Below are positions 20,527 through 28,873 of a stretch of DNA of 32,006 bases, piece after piece. The DNA comes from Streptococcus lactarius. Lineage in GTDB: Bacteria; Bacillota; Bacilli; Lactobacillales; Streptococcaceae. The DNA lies in contig NZ_MRXX01000003.1 in assembly GCF_016642265.1 (NCBI RefSeq), positions 211,374 to 243,379 of the forward strand, read 5' to 3'. How positions within the stretch are numbered: the first letter of the stretch is position 1; every line of letters begins with the position of its first letter. Position numbers and translations under genes: made by a program. A model generated the notes under the pieces. It did not search any database. It saw only the letters and a list, made by a program, of their open reading frames with translations, and was not told where the DNA came from.

Positions 20527-20573
20527 AGAGCAGCGAATCGAGTCAGTGACCCATCTAGCGCTGCTCTTTTTTG
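20527..20573 (+). terminator. Terminator between epuA and endA, abutting the endA ribosome binding site
   Basis: AGAGCAGCG (20527-20535) pairs perfectly with CGCTGCTCT (20559-20567) around a 23-nt loop, and six T follow the stem. The last of these run straight into TTGGAG, the endA ribosome binding site. No promoter was found between the hairpin and endA, so endA may depend on readthrough. Confidence 0.8.
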
Positions 20574-20582
20574 GAGAAAGAT

Positions 20583-21422
20583 ATGACAAAACAAAAAGTA
20601 ACCAAACGTACCAAACAAACCTTGGCAGGCTTTTTGGTCGCTACAGCCCTAGCGATTGGTGGCTATTTTATCCATCAACCAACTCAGAAAGGTGGAGGTG
20701 ACCAGGTTGTTTCCGTGGTGACCAGTAGCCAAAATGAAACCCCTAGTAAGGAATTAGCCAGTTCTGTCCTGACAACTTCCGCTCGTTCACAATTAGGAGA
20801 TCAGTTAGAGTGGAATGGAACGGGAGCCTTTGTGGTCAAGGGGAATCGGACCGATCTGGATGCCAGTGTCGCTAGTCAACCCTATGCGGATAACAAGACG
20901 AAAGAAGTACAGGGAAAGACTGTACCGATGGTTGCCAATGCCTTGATGAGCAAGGCAACGCGCCAATATCGTGATCGGGAAGCAACAGGAAGTGGTCAAA
21001 CCGATTGGAAACCAGCAGGTTGGCATCAGGTCCATAATCTATCAGGTGAATATGACCATGCGGTAGATCGAGGGCATTTATTGGGCTATGCTTTGATTGG
21101 CAATCTCAAAGGCTTTGATGCCTCGACTAGCAATCCAAAAAATATTGCTGTGCAAACTGCCTGGTCCAATCAAGCCAATGATCCTCATTCCACTGGTCAA
21201 AACTACTATGAGACCCTGGTTCGAAAAGCCTTAGATAAGAACAAGCGGGTCCGCTATCGGGTCACTTTGATCTACAATCAGCCGGAAGATCTGATTCCTT
21301 TAGGTTCTCAGATCGAAGCCAAATCGAGTGACGGGACGCTGGAATTTAATGTCTTTGTGCCCAATGTTCAAAGTGGGATCAGCCTGGATTACCAAACAGG
21401 AAAAGTAACCGTTCATAATTAA
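20583..21422 (+). CDS. endA: Membrane-anchored DNA-entry nuclease EndA
   Basis: A DNA/RNA non-specific endonuclease of the beta-beta-alpha-metal type. In pneumococcus EndA degrades one strand of incoming DNA during transformation and also attacks neutrophil extracellular traps. An uncleaved N-terminal signal anchor (about residues 14-31, [17 protein letters not shown]) precedes the nuclease domain. The catalytic DRGH motif is at 162-165 (H165 the likely general base), with the metal-side asparagine in [18 protein letters not shown] chose the ATG at 20583 (279 aa), spaced 6 bases from GGAG; an upstream TTG at 20571 overlaps the terminator U-tract and ribosome binding site. It follows murA-epuA as in pneumococcus. 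Confidence 0.94.
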   Translation: MTKQKVTKRTKQTLAGFLVATALAIGGYFIHQPTQKGGGDQVVSVVTSSQNETPSKELASSVLTTSARSQLGDQLEWNGTGAFVVKGNRTDLDASVASQPYADNKTKEVQGKTVPMVANALMSKATRQYRDREATGSGQTDWKPAGWHQVHNLSGEYDHAVDRGHLLGYALIGNLKGFDASTSNPKNIAVQTAWSNQANDPHSTGQNYYETLVRKALDKNKRVRYRVTLIYNQPEDLIPLGSQIEAKSSDGTLEFNVFVPNVQSGISLDYQTGKVTVHN

Positions 21423-21442
21423 TGTGGAAACGGTGCTTTTTT
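21408..21442 (+). terminator. Possible terminator of endA
   Basis: ACCGTT (21408-21413), inside the last endA codons, pairs with AACGGT (21429-21434) over a 15-nt loop and is followed by GCTTTTTT. The stem is only 6 bp, so strength is uncertain. Confidence 0.5.
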
Positions 21443-21463
21443 AAGATATTTTTAAGGATCAAG

Positions 21464-21472
21464 TGATACAAT
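21464..21472 (+). promoter_or_regulatory. Extended -10 promoter of the matrixin-like gene
   Basis: TGA-TACAAT with no recognisable -35; the start near 21479 leaves a leader of about 25 nt with AAGGAG at 21493-21498. Confidence 0.5.
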
Positions 21473-21503
21473 TGCATCCCTTCTTTAAGAGAAAGGAGAC
21501 TGT

Positions 21504-22223
21504 ATGAAAACTATTTTTCGATGGTTGAGATGGACTCTGCGCATGACCTGGAGCCTCTTTTGGGGGTTTTTCTGGACAATTGGGATTAGTTTTTTAATCC
21601 TAGTTGGGATTTTCTATTTCACAGATTCTTCGGCTTCTGGGGCGAGTGGCCTTGGCCATGCTGCCCAAAAAGTTGTGTATCAAGCTGGGAATTTATTTGG
21701 TGATCAGGGCTTTGCTGCTCGATTTGGGATGGCTCCAAATTCTCAGTCGAACCAGACGGACAATCACGAACACAATGGAGCTAGATGGGATCAGCCAGAG
21801 GCCACGGTTTATCTAGATCCCAATATCAGTCAAACTTTTATAAAAGCCTATCGGGATGCCATTGAGGCTTGGAACCAAACAGGTGCCTTTACTTTCAAGC
21901 TGGTCACAAATGAAAAAGAGGCCAATGTGGTCTTGACCGAAATGGACAACGCATCCGTTTCTGCAGCAGGAGAAACTGCCTCTCAAACTAACCTCTTAAC
22001 CAATCGGTTCACCCACATCACAGTTCGCCTCAATCGCCATTATCTGTTAAATTACGTTTATAACTACAGTTATGAACGAATTGTTAATACAGCTGAACAT
22101 GAGCTAGGGCATGCCATTGGTTTGGACCACAATGATGGAGAATCCGTCATGCAACCGGCTGGCTCTTTCTATAGTATTCAGGATATGGATGTGGAAGCAG
22201 TCCGACAATTGTATAAGGAGTAA
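21504..22223 (+). CDS. Membrane-anchored matrixin-like (M10) zinc metalloprotease
   Basis: A 239-residue metzincin-type protease. One N-terminal membrane helix (about 17-39, SLFWGFFWTIGISFLILVGIFYF) is followed by a low-complexity linker rich in Ser, Asn and His, then the catalytic domain (about 95-239). The zinc site HELGHAIGLDH is complete: H199, H203, H209 with catalytic E200. A likely Met-turn SVMQP (M216) follows, earlier than in many matrixins. Such small streptococcal proteases are poorly characterised; substrate and role are unknown. Topology suggests the active site faces outside. The ATG follows AAAGGAGAC. It is separated from endA by a weak terminator and its own promoter. Confidence 0.88.
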   Translation: MKTIFRWLRWTLRMTWSLFWGFFWTIGISFLILVGIFYFTDSSASGASGLGHAAQKVVYQAGNLFGDQGFAARFGMAPNSQSNQTDNHEHNGARWDQPEATVYLDPNISQTFIKAYRDAIEAWNQTGAFTFKLVTNEKEANVVLTEMDNASVSAAGETASQTNLLTNRFTHITVRLNRHYLLNYVYNYSYERIVNTAEHELGHAIGLDHNDGESVMQPAGSFYSIQDMDVEAVRQLYKE

Positions 22224-22295
22224 TCAAATTTGAACTACTTTCTAAAAGTTCTGGACCTCAAGGGGCTCGGGATTTTTTTGATGCTTTGTCTTCCC

Positions 22296-22324
22296 TTGTT
22301 TAATCCGTAAAAAGATAGTAAAAT
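22296..22324 (+). promoter_or_regulatory. Promoter of the ABC-F gene
   Basis: TTGTTT (22296-22301), a 17-base spacer and TAAAAT (22319-22324). The normal distance places the transcription start at 22331, the A of the ATG, with no ribosome binding site between: a predicted leaderless mRNA. A T7 run at 22273-22279 lacks a convincing stem and is not called a terminator. Confidence 0.6.
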
Positions 22325-22330
22325 AGGGAC

Positions 22331-24238
22331 ATGATTATTTTACAAGCCAACAAAATTGAACGCTCTTTTGCAGGGGAGGTTCTTTTTGATAACATCAGCC
22401 TGCAAGTGGATGAACGGGACCGGATTGCCCTGGTCGGAAAGAATGGAGCAGGGAAATCTACGCTCTTAAAAATCTTGGTCGGAGAAGAAGAGCCGACTTC
22501 TGGGGAAATCAATAAAAAGCGCGACCTTTCTCTCTCTTATCTAGCCCAGGATAGCCGATTTGAGTCGTCCAATACCATCTACGATGAGATGCTTCATGTC
22601 TTTGACTCTCTCCGAAAGACCGAGAAAGCTTTGCGTCAAATGGAGCTTGAGATGGGGGAAAAAACAGGAGCCGATTTGGAAAAACTCATGCAGGATTATG
22701 ACCGGCTATCGGAAGAATTCCGTCAGGCTGGTGGCTTTACCTATGAGGCAGATATCCGCGCTATTCTCAACGGCTTCAAGTTTGATGAATCCATGTGGCA
22801 GATGAAGATTGAGGAGCTGTCTGGTGGGCAAAATACCCGTCTGGCTCTGGCCAAGATGCTCTTGGAAAAGCCAAATCTTTTGGTACTGGACGAGCCGACC
22901 AACCACTTGGATATTGAGACCATTGCCTGGTTGGAAAACTATCTGGTCAATTATAGTGGGGCCCTTCTCATTGTTAGCCACGACCGGTATTTCCTAGATA
23001 AGGTCGCTACCATTACTCTGGACTTGACCAAGCATTCTTTGGATCGCTATGTCGGCAATTACTCCAGCTTTGTCGAACAAAAAGAGCAAAAACTCCTGAC
23101 CGAAGCCAAGAACTACGAGAAGCAACAAAAAGAAATTGCAGCACTTGAAGACTTTGTTAATCGTAATTTGGTGCGGGCCTCAACCACCAAGCGGGCCCAG
23201 TCTCGTCGCAAGCAGTTGGAAAAAATGGAGCGCTTAGACAAGCCTGAAGCTGGGACCAAGTCTGCCCATATGACCTTCCATTCCGATAAGACATCGGGAA
23301 ATGTTGTCTTGACAGTAGAAGAGGCAGCTGTCGGCTATGACGATCAAATCCTGTCCGAGCCTATTAATTTGGATATCCGCAAGATGAATGCGGTCGCTAT
23401 TGTGGGGCCAAATGGGATTGGGAAGTCTACTCTTATCAAGTCTATCGTTGGGCAGATTCCTTTTATCAAGGGGGAAGCCCGTTATGGGGCCAATGTCGAG
23501 GTGGGCTACTATGACCAGACCCAAAGTAAGCTAACCCCTCACAACAGTGTCCTGGATGAGCTCTGGAATGACTTTAAACTGACACCAGAAGTAGAAATTC
23601 GCAATCGCCTGGGAGCCTTCCTTTTCTCAGGGGACGATGTCAAGAAAACCGTCGGTATGCTATCGGGTGGAGAGCGGGCGCGCTTGCTTCTAGCCAAGCT
23701 TTCTATGGAGAATAATAACTTCTTGATTCTCGATGAGCCGACCAACCACTTGGACATCGATAGCAAGGAAGTACTGGAAAATGCCTTGATTGATTTTGAT
23801 GGGACTCTTCTCTTTGTCAGCCACGACCGCTACTTTATCAATCGGGTGGCTACACAGGTCTTGGAACTCTCAGAAGAGGGCTCAACCCTTTATCTGGGAG
23901 ACTATGATTATTATCTGGAGAAAAAAGCAGAGTTAGAGGTCCTTGCTGCAGCGCAAGCAGAAGCTGTGCCTGTTTCTTCGACCGAAGAAGTCACCAGCAA
24001 TGACTATCACTTGCAAAAGCAAAACCAAAAGGAACTCCGCAAAATCACCCGCCGCATTGAGCAATTGGAAGCAGAGATGGAAGAGCTGGATCAGAAAATC
24101 CAAGACATCACCGAAACCATGCATAGCACCAATGATGCAGAGGATTTGGTCCAACTGCAAAGCGAGCTCGACCAACTGACTGTCCAGCAGGAAGCGGTCA
24201 TGGAAGAGTGGGCAGAACTGTCAGAGCAGGTGGAATAA
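22331..24238 (+). CDS. ABC-F family ATPase (YdiF-like translation factor)
   Basis: Cytoplasmic twin-ATPase of the ABC-F class, which lacks membrane segments and acts on ribosomes rather than in transport. Two ABC domains are visible: Walker A GKNGAGKST (36-44), signature LSGGQ, Walker B LLVLDEPTNHLD; then GPNGIGKST (359-367), LSGGE, FLILDEPTNHLD. Between them lies the helical linker (about 240-310) with the charged RASTTKRAQSRRKQLEKMERLD, the arm that reaches toward the tRNA in this family. A C-terminal coiled coil (about 560-635) is rich in Glu, Gln and Lys. Length 635 aa and the coiled coil resemble Bacillus YdiF. A housekeeping role is more likely than resistance, but that is inference. 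The rgg-like gene starts on the very next base. Confidence 0.93.
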   Translation: MIILQANKIERSFAGEVLFDNISLQVDERDRIALVGKNGAGKSTLLKILVGEEEPTSGEINKKRDLSLSYLAQDSRFESSNTIYDEMLHVFDSLRKTEKALRQMELEMGEKTGADLEKLMQDYDRLSEEFRQAGGFTYEADIRAILNGFKFDESMWQMKIEELSGGQNTRLALAKMLLEKPNLLVLDEPTNHLDIETIAWLENYLVNYSGALLIVSHDRYFLDKVATITLDLTKHSLDRYVGNYSSFVEQKEQKLLTEAKNYEKQQKEIAALEDFVNRNLVRASTTKRAQSRRKQLEKMERLDKPEAGTKSAHMTFHSDKTSGNVVLTVEEAAVGYDDQILSEPINLDIRKMNAVAIVGPNGIGKSTLIKSIVGQIPFIKGEARYGANVEVGYYDQTQSKLTPHNSVLDELWNDFKLTPEVEIRNRLGAFLFSGDDVKKTVGMLSGGERARLLLAKLSMENNNFLILDEPTNHLDIDSKEVLENALIDFDGTLLFVSHDRYFINRVATQVLELSEEGSTLYLGDYDYYLEKKAELEVLAAAQAEAVPVSSTEEVTSNDYHLQKQNQKELRKITRRIEQLEAEMEELDQKIQDITETMHSTNDAEDLVQLQSELDQLTVQQEAVMEEWAELSEQVE

Positions 24239-25102
24239 ATGGAAGATTTAGGCAAAGTTTTTCGTGAATTTCGAATCAGTAAAAATTATTCGTTAAAAGA
24301 AGCTGCAGGAGAAGCCTGCTCGACCTCTCAGTTATCCCGTTTTGAATTGGGCGAGTCGGATCTGGCTACGTCGCGCTTCTTTGAAATTTTGGACAATATC
24401 CATGTGACTGTTGAGAATTTTATGGATAAGGCCAGAAATTTCCAACACCATGAGCATGTGGCCTTGATGGCTCAGATTATTCCGCTTTACTATGCAAATG
24501 ATATTGCTGGTTTTCAAAGGCTTCAAGAGGAGGAACTTGAAAAAGCTAAGAGTTCGACCAATCCCCTCTATTTTGAATTGAACTGGATTTTGTTACAAGG
24601 GCTGATTTGCCAGAGAGATGCCAGCTACACGATGAAGCAGAGCGATCTGGACAAGGTGGCGGACTATCTCTTTCAAACGGAAGAATGGACCATGTATGAG
24701 TTGATCCTCTTTGGCAATCTTTATAGCTTTTATGATGTGGATTATGTCACTCGGCTTGGTAGAGAAGTGATGGAGCGGGAAGATTTCTACAAGGAAATTG
24801 GTCGCCATCGAAAACTGGTCTTGATTCTAGCCCTCAATTGTTACCAGCATTGTTTAGAACACCGTTCTTTTGAAAGTGCTAGTTATTTTGAAGCCTATGT
24901 GGAAAAGATTATCGGCAAGAGCATCAAACTCTACGAGCGCAATATCTTCCATTATCTTAAAGGTTTTGATTTGTACCAAAAAGGACAGTGTAAAGAAGGC
25001 TGTAGCCAGATGCAGGAAGCCATGCATATTTTTGACTTACTAGGTCTTCCGGAGCAGGTAGCCTATTATCAAGAGCACTTTGATAAATTTGTAAAACACT
25101 AA
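24239..25102 (+). CDS. Rgg/GadR/MutR-family transcriptional regulator
   Basis: A 287-residue regulator with an N-terminal helix-turn-helix (about residues 5-60, including SLKEAAGEACSTSQLSRFELGES) followed by an all-helical C-terminal repeat domain of the Rgg type, which in characterised members binds short peptide pheromones. No typical SHP peptide gene is visible next to it. The ATG begins directly after the ABC-F stop (TAAATG) behind GCAGGTGG, so it may be cotranscribed with that gene. The likely target is the adjacent MFS transporter, whose promoter carries an inverted repeat. Ligand and exact regulon are unknown. Confidence 0.9.
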   Translation: MEDLGKVFREFRISKNYSLKEAAGEACSTSQLSRFELGESDLATSRFFEILDNIHVTVENFMDKARNFQHHEHVALMAQIIPLYYANDIAGFQRLQEEELEKAKSSTNPLYFELNWILLQGLICQRDASYTMKQSDLDKVADYLFQTEEWTMYELILFGNLYSFYDVDYVTRLGREVMEREDFYKEIGRHRKLVLILALNCYQHCLEHRSFESASYFEAYVEKIIGKSIKLYERNIFHYLKGFDLYQKGQCKEGCSQMQEAMHIFDLLGLPEQVAYYQEHFDKFVKH

Positions 25103-25123
25103 TTTTCCCAAATAGGGGACAAA

Positions 25124-25140
25124 ATGAAAATCTCTTTCAT
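25124..25140. promoter_or_regulatory. Inverted repeat in the transporter promoter, candidate Rgg operator
   Basis: ATGAAA-ATCTC-TTTCAT is a perfect 6-bp inverted repeat with a 5-base centre. It lies over the -35 position and spacer of the promoter whose -10 is at 25148-25153, just after the rgg-like gene. Position suggests an operator; the assignment to Rgg is inference. Confidence 0.45.
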
Positions 25141-25144
25141 GAAC

Positions 25145-25153
25145 TGATACAAT
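25145..25153 (+). promoter_or_regulatory. Extended -10 promoter of the MFS transporter
   Basis: TGA-TACAAT with no good -35 (TGAAAA at 25125-25130 is 17 bases away). The start near 25160 leaves a leader of about 22 nt holding GAAGGAGG. A promoter without a good -35 next to a regulator gene suggests activator dependence. Confidence 0.55.
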
Positions 25154-25181
25154 AGTTTCAGAAAATGAAGGAGGTTTTTTT

Positions 25182-26360
25182 ATGAATCGACATGCAGTCC
25201 AATTAATTGCTCGTGGCGCGATCGATAAAATAGGGAATATGCTCTATGATTATGGGAATAGTGTTTGGCTGGCCTCGATGGGGACGGTGGGAAAGACAGT
25301 ATTAGGGATTTATCAAATTTCGGAGTTGGTGACAGCTATACTAGCTAATCCCTTTGGAGGCGTGATTTCAGACCGTTTTTCCCGTCGCAAGATTTTGATG
25401 ACAACAGACTTGGTTTGTGGGATTCTCTGTCTGGTCATTTCTTTTATCAGAAATGATAGCTGGATGATTGGCGCTTTGATCTTTGCTAATATTGTCCAGG
25501 CCATTGCCTTTGCTTTTTCTCGGCCTGCTAATAAAGCTATTATCACAGAGGTGGTAGCAAAGGACGAGATAGTGACCTATAATGCACACTTGGAGTTGGT
25601 CTTGCAGGTTGTCGGTGTTAGTTCACCTGTGCTCTCTTTCCTTGTTTTACAATTTGCCAGTCTTCATATGACGCTCTTACTAGACGCTTTGACTTTTTTC
25701 ATTGCTTTTGCTCTAGTGGCTTTACTTCCAAAAGAAGAACCAAAGGTTCAAGAGCATAAGAGTTTTACAGGGAAAGATATTTTTGCGGATATCAAAGATG
25801 GCTTGCACTATATCAGGCATCAAAAAGAAATTTTCTTTCTCTTGTTAGTGGCTTCTAGTGTTAATTTCTTTTTTGCAGCCTTTGAGTTCTTGCTCCCTTT
25901 TTCAAATAAACTTTATGGTGTAGACGGAGCCTATGCAACTATCTTAACCATGGGTGCGATTGGCTCAATCATCGGAGCACTGATAGCCAATAAATTTAAA
26001 TCCAGCATGAAGATGCTTTTATTCTTAATGATTTTAACAGGAGTAGGAGTTTTCGTGATGGGCTTGCCACTGCCCAATTTTCTAACTTTTTCAGGAAACC
26101 TAGTTTGTGAACTTTTCATGACAATTTTTAATATTCACTTCTTCACGCAGGTACAGACCAAGGTTGACGGAGAATATCTGGGGAGAGTCTTAAGTGCTAT
26201 TTTTACCCTAGCCATTCTCTTTATGCCTGTGGCTAAAGGCTTGATGACTTGGTTACCAAGTGTCCGAGTAGAATCCTTTCTCCTAATTGGAGCTGGAGTT
26301 ATTCTCTTTTCACTCCTAGCACAAGTAATCGCCAAGCAGCTACAAGCAAAAAATCATTAG
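25182..26360 (+). CDS. MFS transporter, DHA3 (Mef-like efflux) type
   Basis: A 392-residue major facilitator with about 12 membrane helices and the loop 2-3 motif A variant GGVISDRFSRRK near residues 60-71. The N-terminus (IARGAIDKIGNMLYDYGNSVWLA) and overall layout resemble the MFS_3/Mef group of drug and peptide exporters. The substrate cannot be read from sequence. GAAGGAGG sits 8 bases before the ATG. It follows the rgg-like gene with its own promoter and an inverted repeat inside it, making a regulator-transporter pair. A strong bidirectional terminator closes the unit. Export of a signal peptide or of an inhibitor are both possible. Confidence 0.88.
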   Translation: MNRHAVQLIARGAIDKIGNMLYDYGNSVWLASMGTVGKTVLGIYQISELVTAILANPFGGVISDRFSRRKILMTTDLVCGILCLVISFIRNDSWMIGALIFANIVQAIAFAFSRPANKAIITEVVAKDEIVTYNAHLELVLQVVGVSSPVLSFLVLQFASLHMTLLLDALTFFIAFALVALLPKEEPKVQEHKSFTGKDIFADIKDGLHYIRHQKEIFFLLLVASSVNFFFAAFEFLLPFSNKLYGVDGAYATILTMGAIGSIIGALIANKFKSSMKMLLFLMILTGVGVFVMGLPLPNFLTFSGNLVCELFMTIFNIHFFTQVQTKVDGEYLGRVLSAIFTLAILFMPVAKGLMTWLPSVRVESFLLIGAGVILFSLLAQVIAKQLQAKNH

Positions 26361-26369
26361 AACAACATG

Positions 26370-26395
26370 AAAAAAGCACCAATCGGTGCTTTTTT
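26370..26395. terminator. Bidirectional terminator between convergent operons
   Basis: AAAAAAGCACC-AATC-GGTGCTTTTTT is a perfect 11-bp stem with a 4-base loop, A-tract on one side and T-tract on the other. It serves the MFS gene on the plus strand and the murT-gatD-LapA operon on the minus strand, overlapping the stop codon of the latter by two bases. Confidence 0.9.
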
Positions 26396-26669
26396 AGTCT
26401 TTTACTTTTTCTTCTTTTGCCATTTTTTGTCCTAACTGCTTTTTGGCAGACTTGAGTTCATTTTTTAATGAAAAGTCTTTTGGGAGGCTGACCAAGAAGG
26501 TGACCAAGGAACCCAACAGGACACAGATTAAGATCAAAATAATTAATGGTAGTTTGAATTTGACCAGTAGAAAATTTACAGTTACGGTCTGCATATTGGC
26601 CAGTGAGATGATCGCAATCAATAAAATGGATATTAATAGTGCGACATATTGAACTTTCTTTTTCGTCAT
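26394..26669 (-). CDS. LapA-domain (DUF1049) small membrane protein
   Basis: A 91-residue protein with two predicted membrane helices (about 7-25 and 40-61) and a charged C-terminal tail rich in Lys (KNELKSAKKQLGQKMAKEEKVKD), matching the LapA/DUF1049 pattern of two helices plus a cytoplasmic coiled tail. In Gram-negatives LapA works in lipopolysaccharide assembly; in a Gram-positive that role cannot apply and the function is unknown. It is the last gene of the murT-gatD unit, 25 bases after gatD, with AGGAG spaced 6 bases from the ATG. Its location suggests an envelope role. Confidence 0.82.
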   Translation of the reverse strand: MTKKKVQYVALLISILLIAIISLANMQTVTVNFLLVKFKLPLIILILICVLLGSLVTFLVSLPKDFSLKNELKSAKKQLGQKMAKEEKVKD

Positions 26670-26694
26670 TTGTATCTCCTCATAAATGGTGGCT

Positions 26695-27474
26695 TTATTC
26701 AGCCTTGCTCTTCACATCAGCGTATTCTTCCGGCTGTTCTAGACTTAGAATCTCCTCATAAGCCGGTAGGGAAAGGTCCTTGCCATATTTATTTTTTAAG
26801 GCAGTGCTCACCAAGCGATAGGCCAAATTGGCATTCCGAGAAAGAATGGGACCGTGGAAGTAGCTGCCAAAGACGTTCTTGTAGTAAACCCCTTCGCCCC
26901 CATCTTCTTTGTTGTTCCCATTTCCATAGACAACCTTACCTAGCGGTTTTTCATCCTCTGCCAAGATGGTCCGACCTTGGTGGTTTTCAAAACCATAGTA
27001 GGTCTCGTCGAACTCTTCATTATGGATCTTGATGTCGCCAATATAGCGATTGTTTACTTGGTTGAGAGTGTAATGCCCCATAATACCGAGCCCTTCAATG
27101 CGTTTGCCAGAAGCTTCAATGTAGTACTGGCCTAGAAGTTGAAAACCTCCGCAGATAGCTAGCATCACCTTATCTTCTTGGATAAAGCGGTCGAGGTCTT
27201 CTTTTTTATCGGGTAGGTCCTCTGAAACAATGGTTTGTTCAAAATCTTGGCCTCCACCGAAAAAGGCAATATCGTAGGTATCTGGATCAAATCGGTCTTT
27301 GAGGGAGACGATATCGACTGTCACATGAGCCCCTAGTTTTTCCGCTACATACTTGAGCATGAGGATATTTCCATTGTCTCCATAGGTATTCATCAAGTTG
27401 CCATAGAGATGGGCAATGCGTAGACTATAAGGGTATTGAACCTGATGAGAAGATTCGAGGGAAGTATAAGTCAT
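26695..27474 (-). CDS. gatD: GatD, glutamine amidotransferase subunit of lipid II isoglutaminyl synthase
   Basis: The class I glutaminase that supplies ammonia to MurT, which amidates the D-glutamate of lipid II to D-isoglutamine. The catalytic cysteine is C108 in [15 protein letters not shown] and the catalytic histidine H208 in [12 protein letters not shown]. The N-terminal signature [23 protein letters not shown] is that of the CobQ-like family. Length 259 aa. The start overlaps the murT stop by one base, with GGAG 8 bases upstream, so the two subunits are made together. In pneumococcus this complex is essential, and amidation is needed for efficient cross-linking and beta-lactam resistance. 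Confidence 0.96.
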   Translation of the reverse strand: MTYTSLESSHQVQYPYSLRIAHLYGNLMNTYGDNGNILMLKYVAEKLGAHVTVDIVSLKDRFDPDTYDIAFFGGGQDFEQTIVSEDLPDKKEDLDRFIQEDKVMLAICGGFQLLGQYYIEASGKRIEGLGIMGHYTLNQVNNRYIGDIKIHNEEFDETYYGFENHQGRTILAEDEKPLGKVVYGNGNNKEDGGEGVYYKNVFGSYFHGPILSRNANLAYRLVSTALKNKYGKDLSLPAYEEILSLEQPEEYADVKSKAE

Positions 27475-28817
27475 TAGTGCATCTCCTTTTCAATCAGGTG
27501 TTCTTGAGCTAAAAGCTCGCGGAATTCTAACATAGCTGTATAAGTCGCTAAAATATAAGCATGCGACGTTTTTTGCTGCTTGATTCGTTCATAGACATCC
27601 GTTAAGGCAGCGACCTCTGTGATCTTTTCGGCAGGATAGCCAGTGACCCGAAGGCGGCGAGCAATTTCAGAGTGACGTACTCCACCAGCATTGATCTCAG
27701 GAATATCCATCTGAGTAATTTGCTCAAAATCTGCATCCCAAATCCAACTAGTGTCGATCCCATCCGCATAGTTTGCATTTAAAAGGACTGATAAACTAAA
27801 TGGATAGGGAGCGAGTTTGATCATTTCAATGGCTTGGGTCGCTCCGACTGGATTTTTGATCAGGACCAAGGTACATTCTTTATCACCGATTTTAAAGGTT
27901 TCCTGACGGCCAAAGACGGCCCGACTACGGTCAAATCCTCGTTTAATCACATCCGGTTGAACTCCAAAGAATCCTGCAACGGAAACAGCTGCCAAGGCAT
28001 TGTAAATGTTGTAAAGGCCACCAATATTGATGTGGTAGTCTTGACCTTGGATCCGGAAATGCGATGAATTCTGAGTTAGAGAGAGCAGATCCGATAGTGC
28101 ATAAGTGAGAGACGGTCGGTGGAAGCCACAGTGTTCACAAATATAATCTCCAAGATTGGCATAAGTATTGAGCTTGTACTTGAGGATATTGTGGCAATGC
28201 GGACAGAGGATGCCTTCCGTATTGTAATGAGCCAGTTGTGGTTCAGATTTTTCAGTATCAAAGCCATAATATTGGATAGGGTTTGAAAGAGTCTGACTAT
28301 TGAACAGTGGACTGTCTCCATTTAACAAGACGGTTGCAGTTGGAACCTTTTGAATGGCATCTAGGATCATCTGATAGGTCGTATAGATCTCGCCATAGCG
28401 ATCCATCTGGTCTCGAAAAATATTGGTAACCACAAAAAGGCTTGGCTGAATGTAATCACAAATCCGAGAGAGGCTGGCCTCGTCGATTTCCAGTACCGCA
28501 ATCGGGCGATTTGATTTCGAATGCTTGGCCCTTATAAAGGTCGTCGTGATCCCAGAAATCATATTGGCTCCACTTGGATTAGTCAAAATGGGTCCAAAGG
28601 CCTCTTGGAGAATTCCAACAGTTAGGGCTGTGGTCAAGGTTTTTCCATTTGTCCCAGTGATGACAACGATCTCGTAGTTTTTAGCCAATTGGCTAAGAAT
28701 ATCTTTATCAAATTTGAGGGCTAATTTTCCAGGGAGGGTTGATCCGCGCCCCATTTTTTCAAGAATAGAGCCGGATAGCTTGCCTGCCAAGACGCCCAAG
28801 GTTGTTTTTATCTTCAT
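27474..28817 (-). CDS. murT: MurT, Mur ligase-like subunit of lipid II isoglutaminyl synthase
   Basis: The ATP-using, substrate-binding partner of GatD. The Mur ligase P-loop GTNGKT is at residues 55-60. An inserted four-cysteine zinc ribbon is seen at C205, C208, C227 and C230 (CPHC and CEHC), a known MurT feature. The C-terminal DUF1727 region with [17 protein letters not shown] follows. Length 447 aa. There is no Shine-Dalgarno before the ATG, and the nearest promoter element (TGATAAAAT on the minus strand) would start the transcript within about one base of it. Divergent from cdaA. Confidence 0.95.
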   Translation of the reverse strand: MKIKTTLGVLAGKLSGSILEKMGRGSTLPGKLALKFDKDILSQLAKNYEIVVITGTNGKTLTTALTVGILQEAFGPILTNPSGANMISGITTTFIRAKHSKSNRPIAVLEIDEASLSRICDYIQPSLFVVTNIFRDQMDRYGEIYTTYQMILDAIQKVPTATVLLNGDSPLFNSQTLSNPIQYYGFDTEKSEPQLAHYNTEGILCPHCHNILKYKLNTYANLGDYICEHCGFHRPSLTYALSDLLSLTQNSSHFRIQGQDYHINIGGLYNIYNALAAVSVAGFFGVQPDVIKRGFDRSRAVFGRQETFKIGDKECTLVLIKNPVGATQAIEMIKLAPYPFSLSVLLNANYADGIDTSWIWDADFEQITQMDIPEINAGGVRHSEIARRLRVTGYPAEKITEVAALTDVYERIKQQKTSHAYILATYTAMLEFRELLAQEHLIEKEMH

Positions 28818-28824
28818 AAATCAT

Positions 28825-28833
28825 ATTTTATCA
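28825..28833 (-). promoter_or_regulatory. Extended -10 promoter of murT
   Basis: Read on the minus strand: TGA-TAAAAT. The predicted start is 28818, one base before the ATG (28817), so the mRNA should be leaderless or nearly so. No clear -35 is seen. Confidence 0.55.
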
Positions 28834-28873
28834 TAAAAAGCATCAGAAGGTTACAGAAAACTTTTATGAAACG

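Noticed and set aside
20571..20582. TTG start for endA adding MEKD to the N-terminus
   Set aside because: It would overlap the terminator U-tract and the GGAG; the ATG at 20583 has correct spacing and gives the usual short cytoplasmic N-terminus.
22224..22295. Terminator after the matrixin gene, suggested by a T7 run at 22273-22279
   Set aside because: The bases before the T-run do not form a convincing stem; a GAACT/AGTTC pair nearby is too far from it.
25124..25147. Seven-codon ORF MKISFMN after the rgg-like gene, considered as a signal peptide
   Set aside because: Far shorter than known SHP precursors, overlaps the inverted repeat and the extended -10 of the transporter promoter, and lies upstream of that promoter's predicted start.
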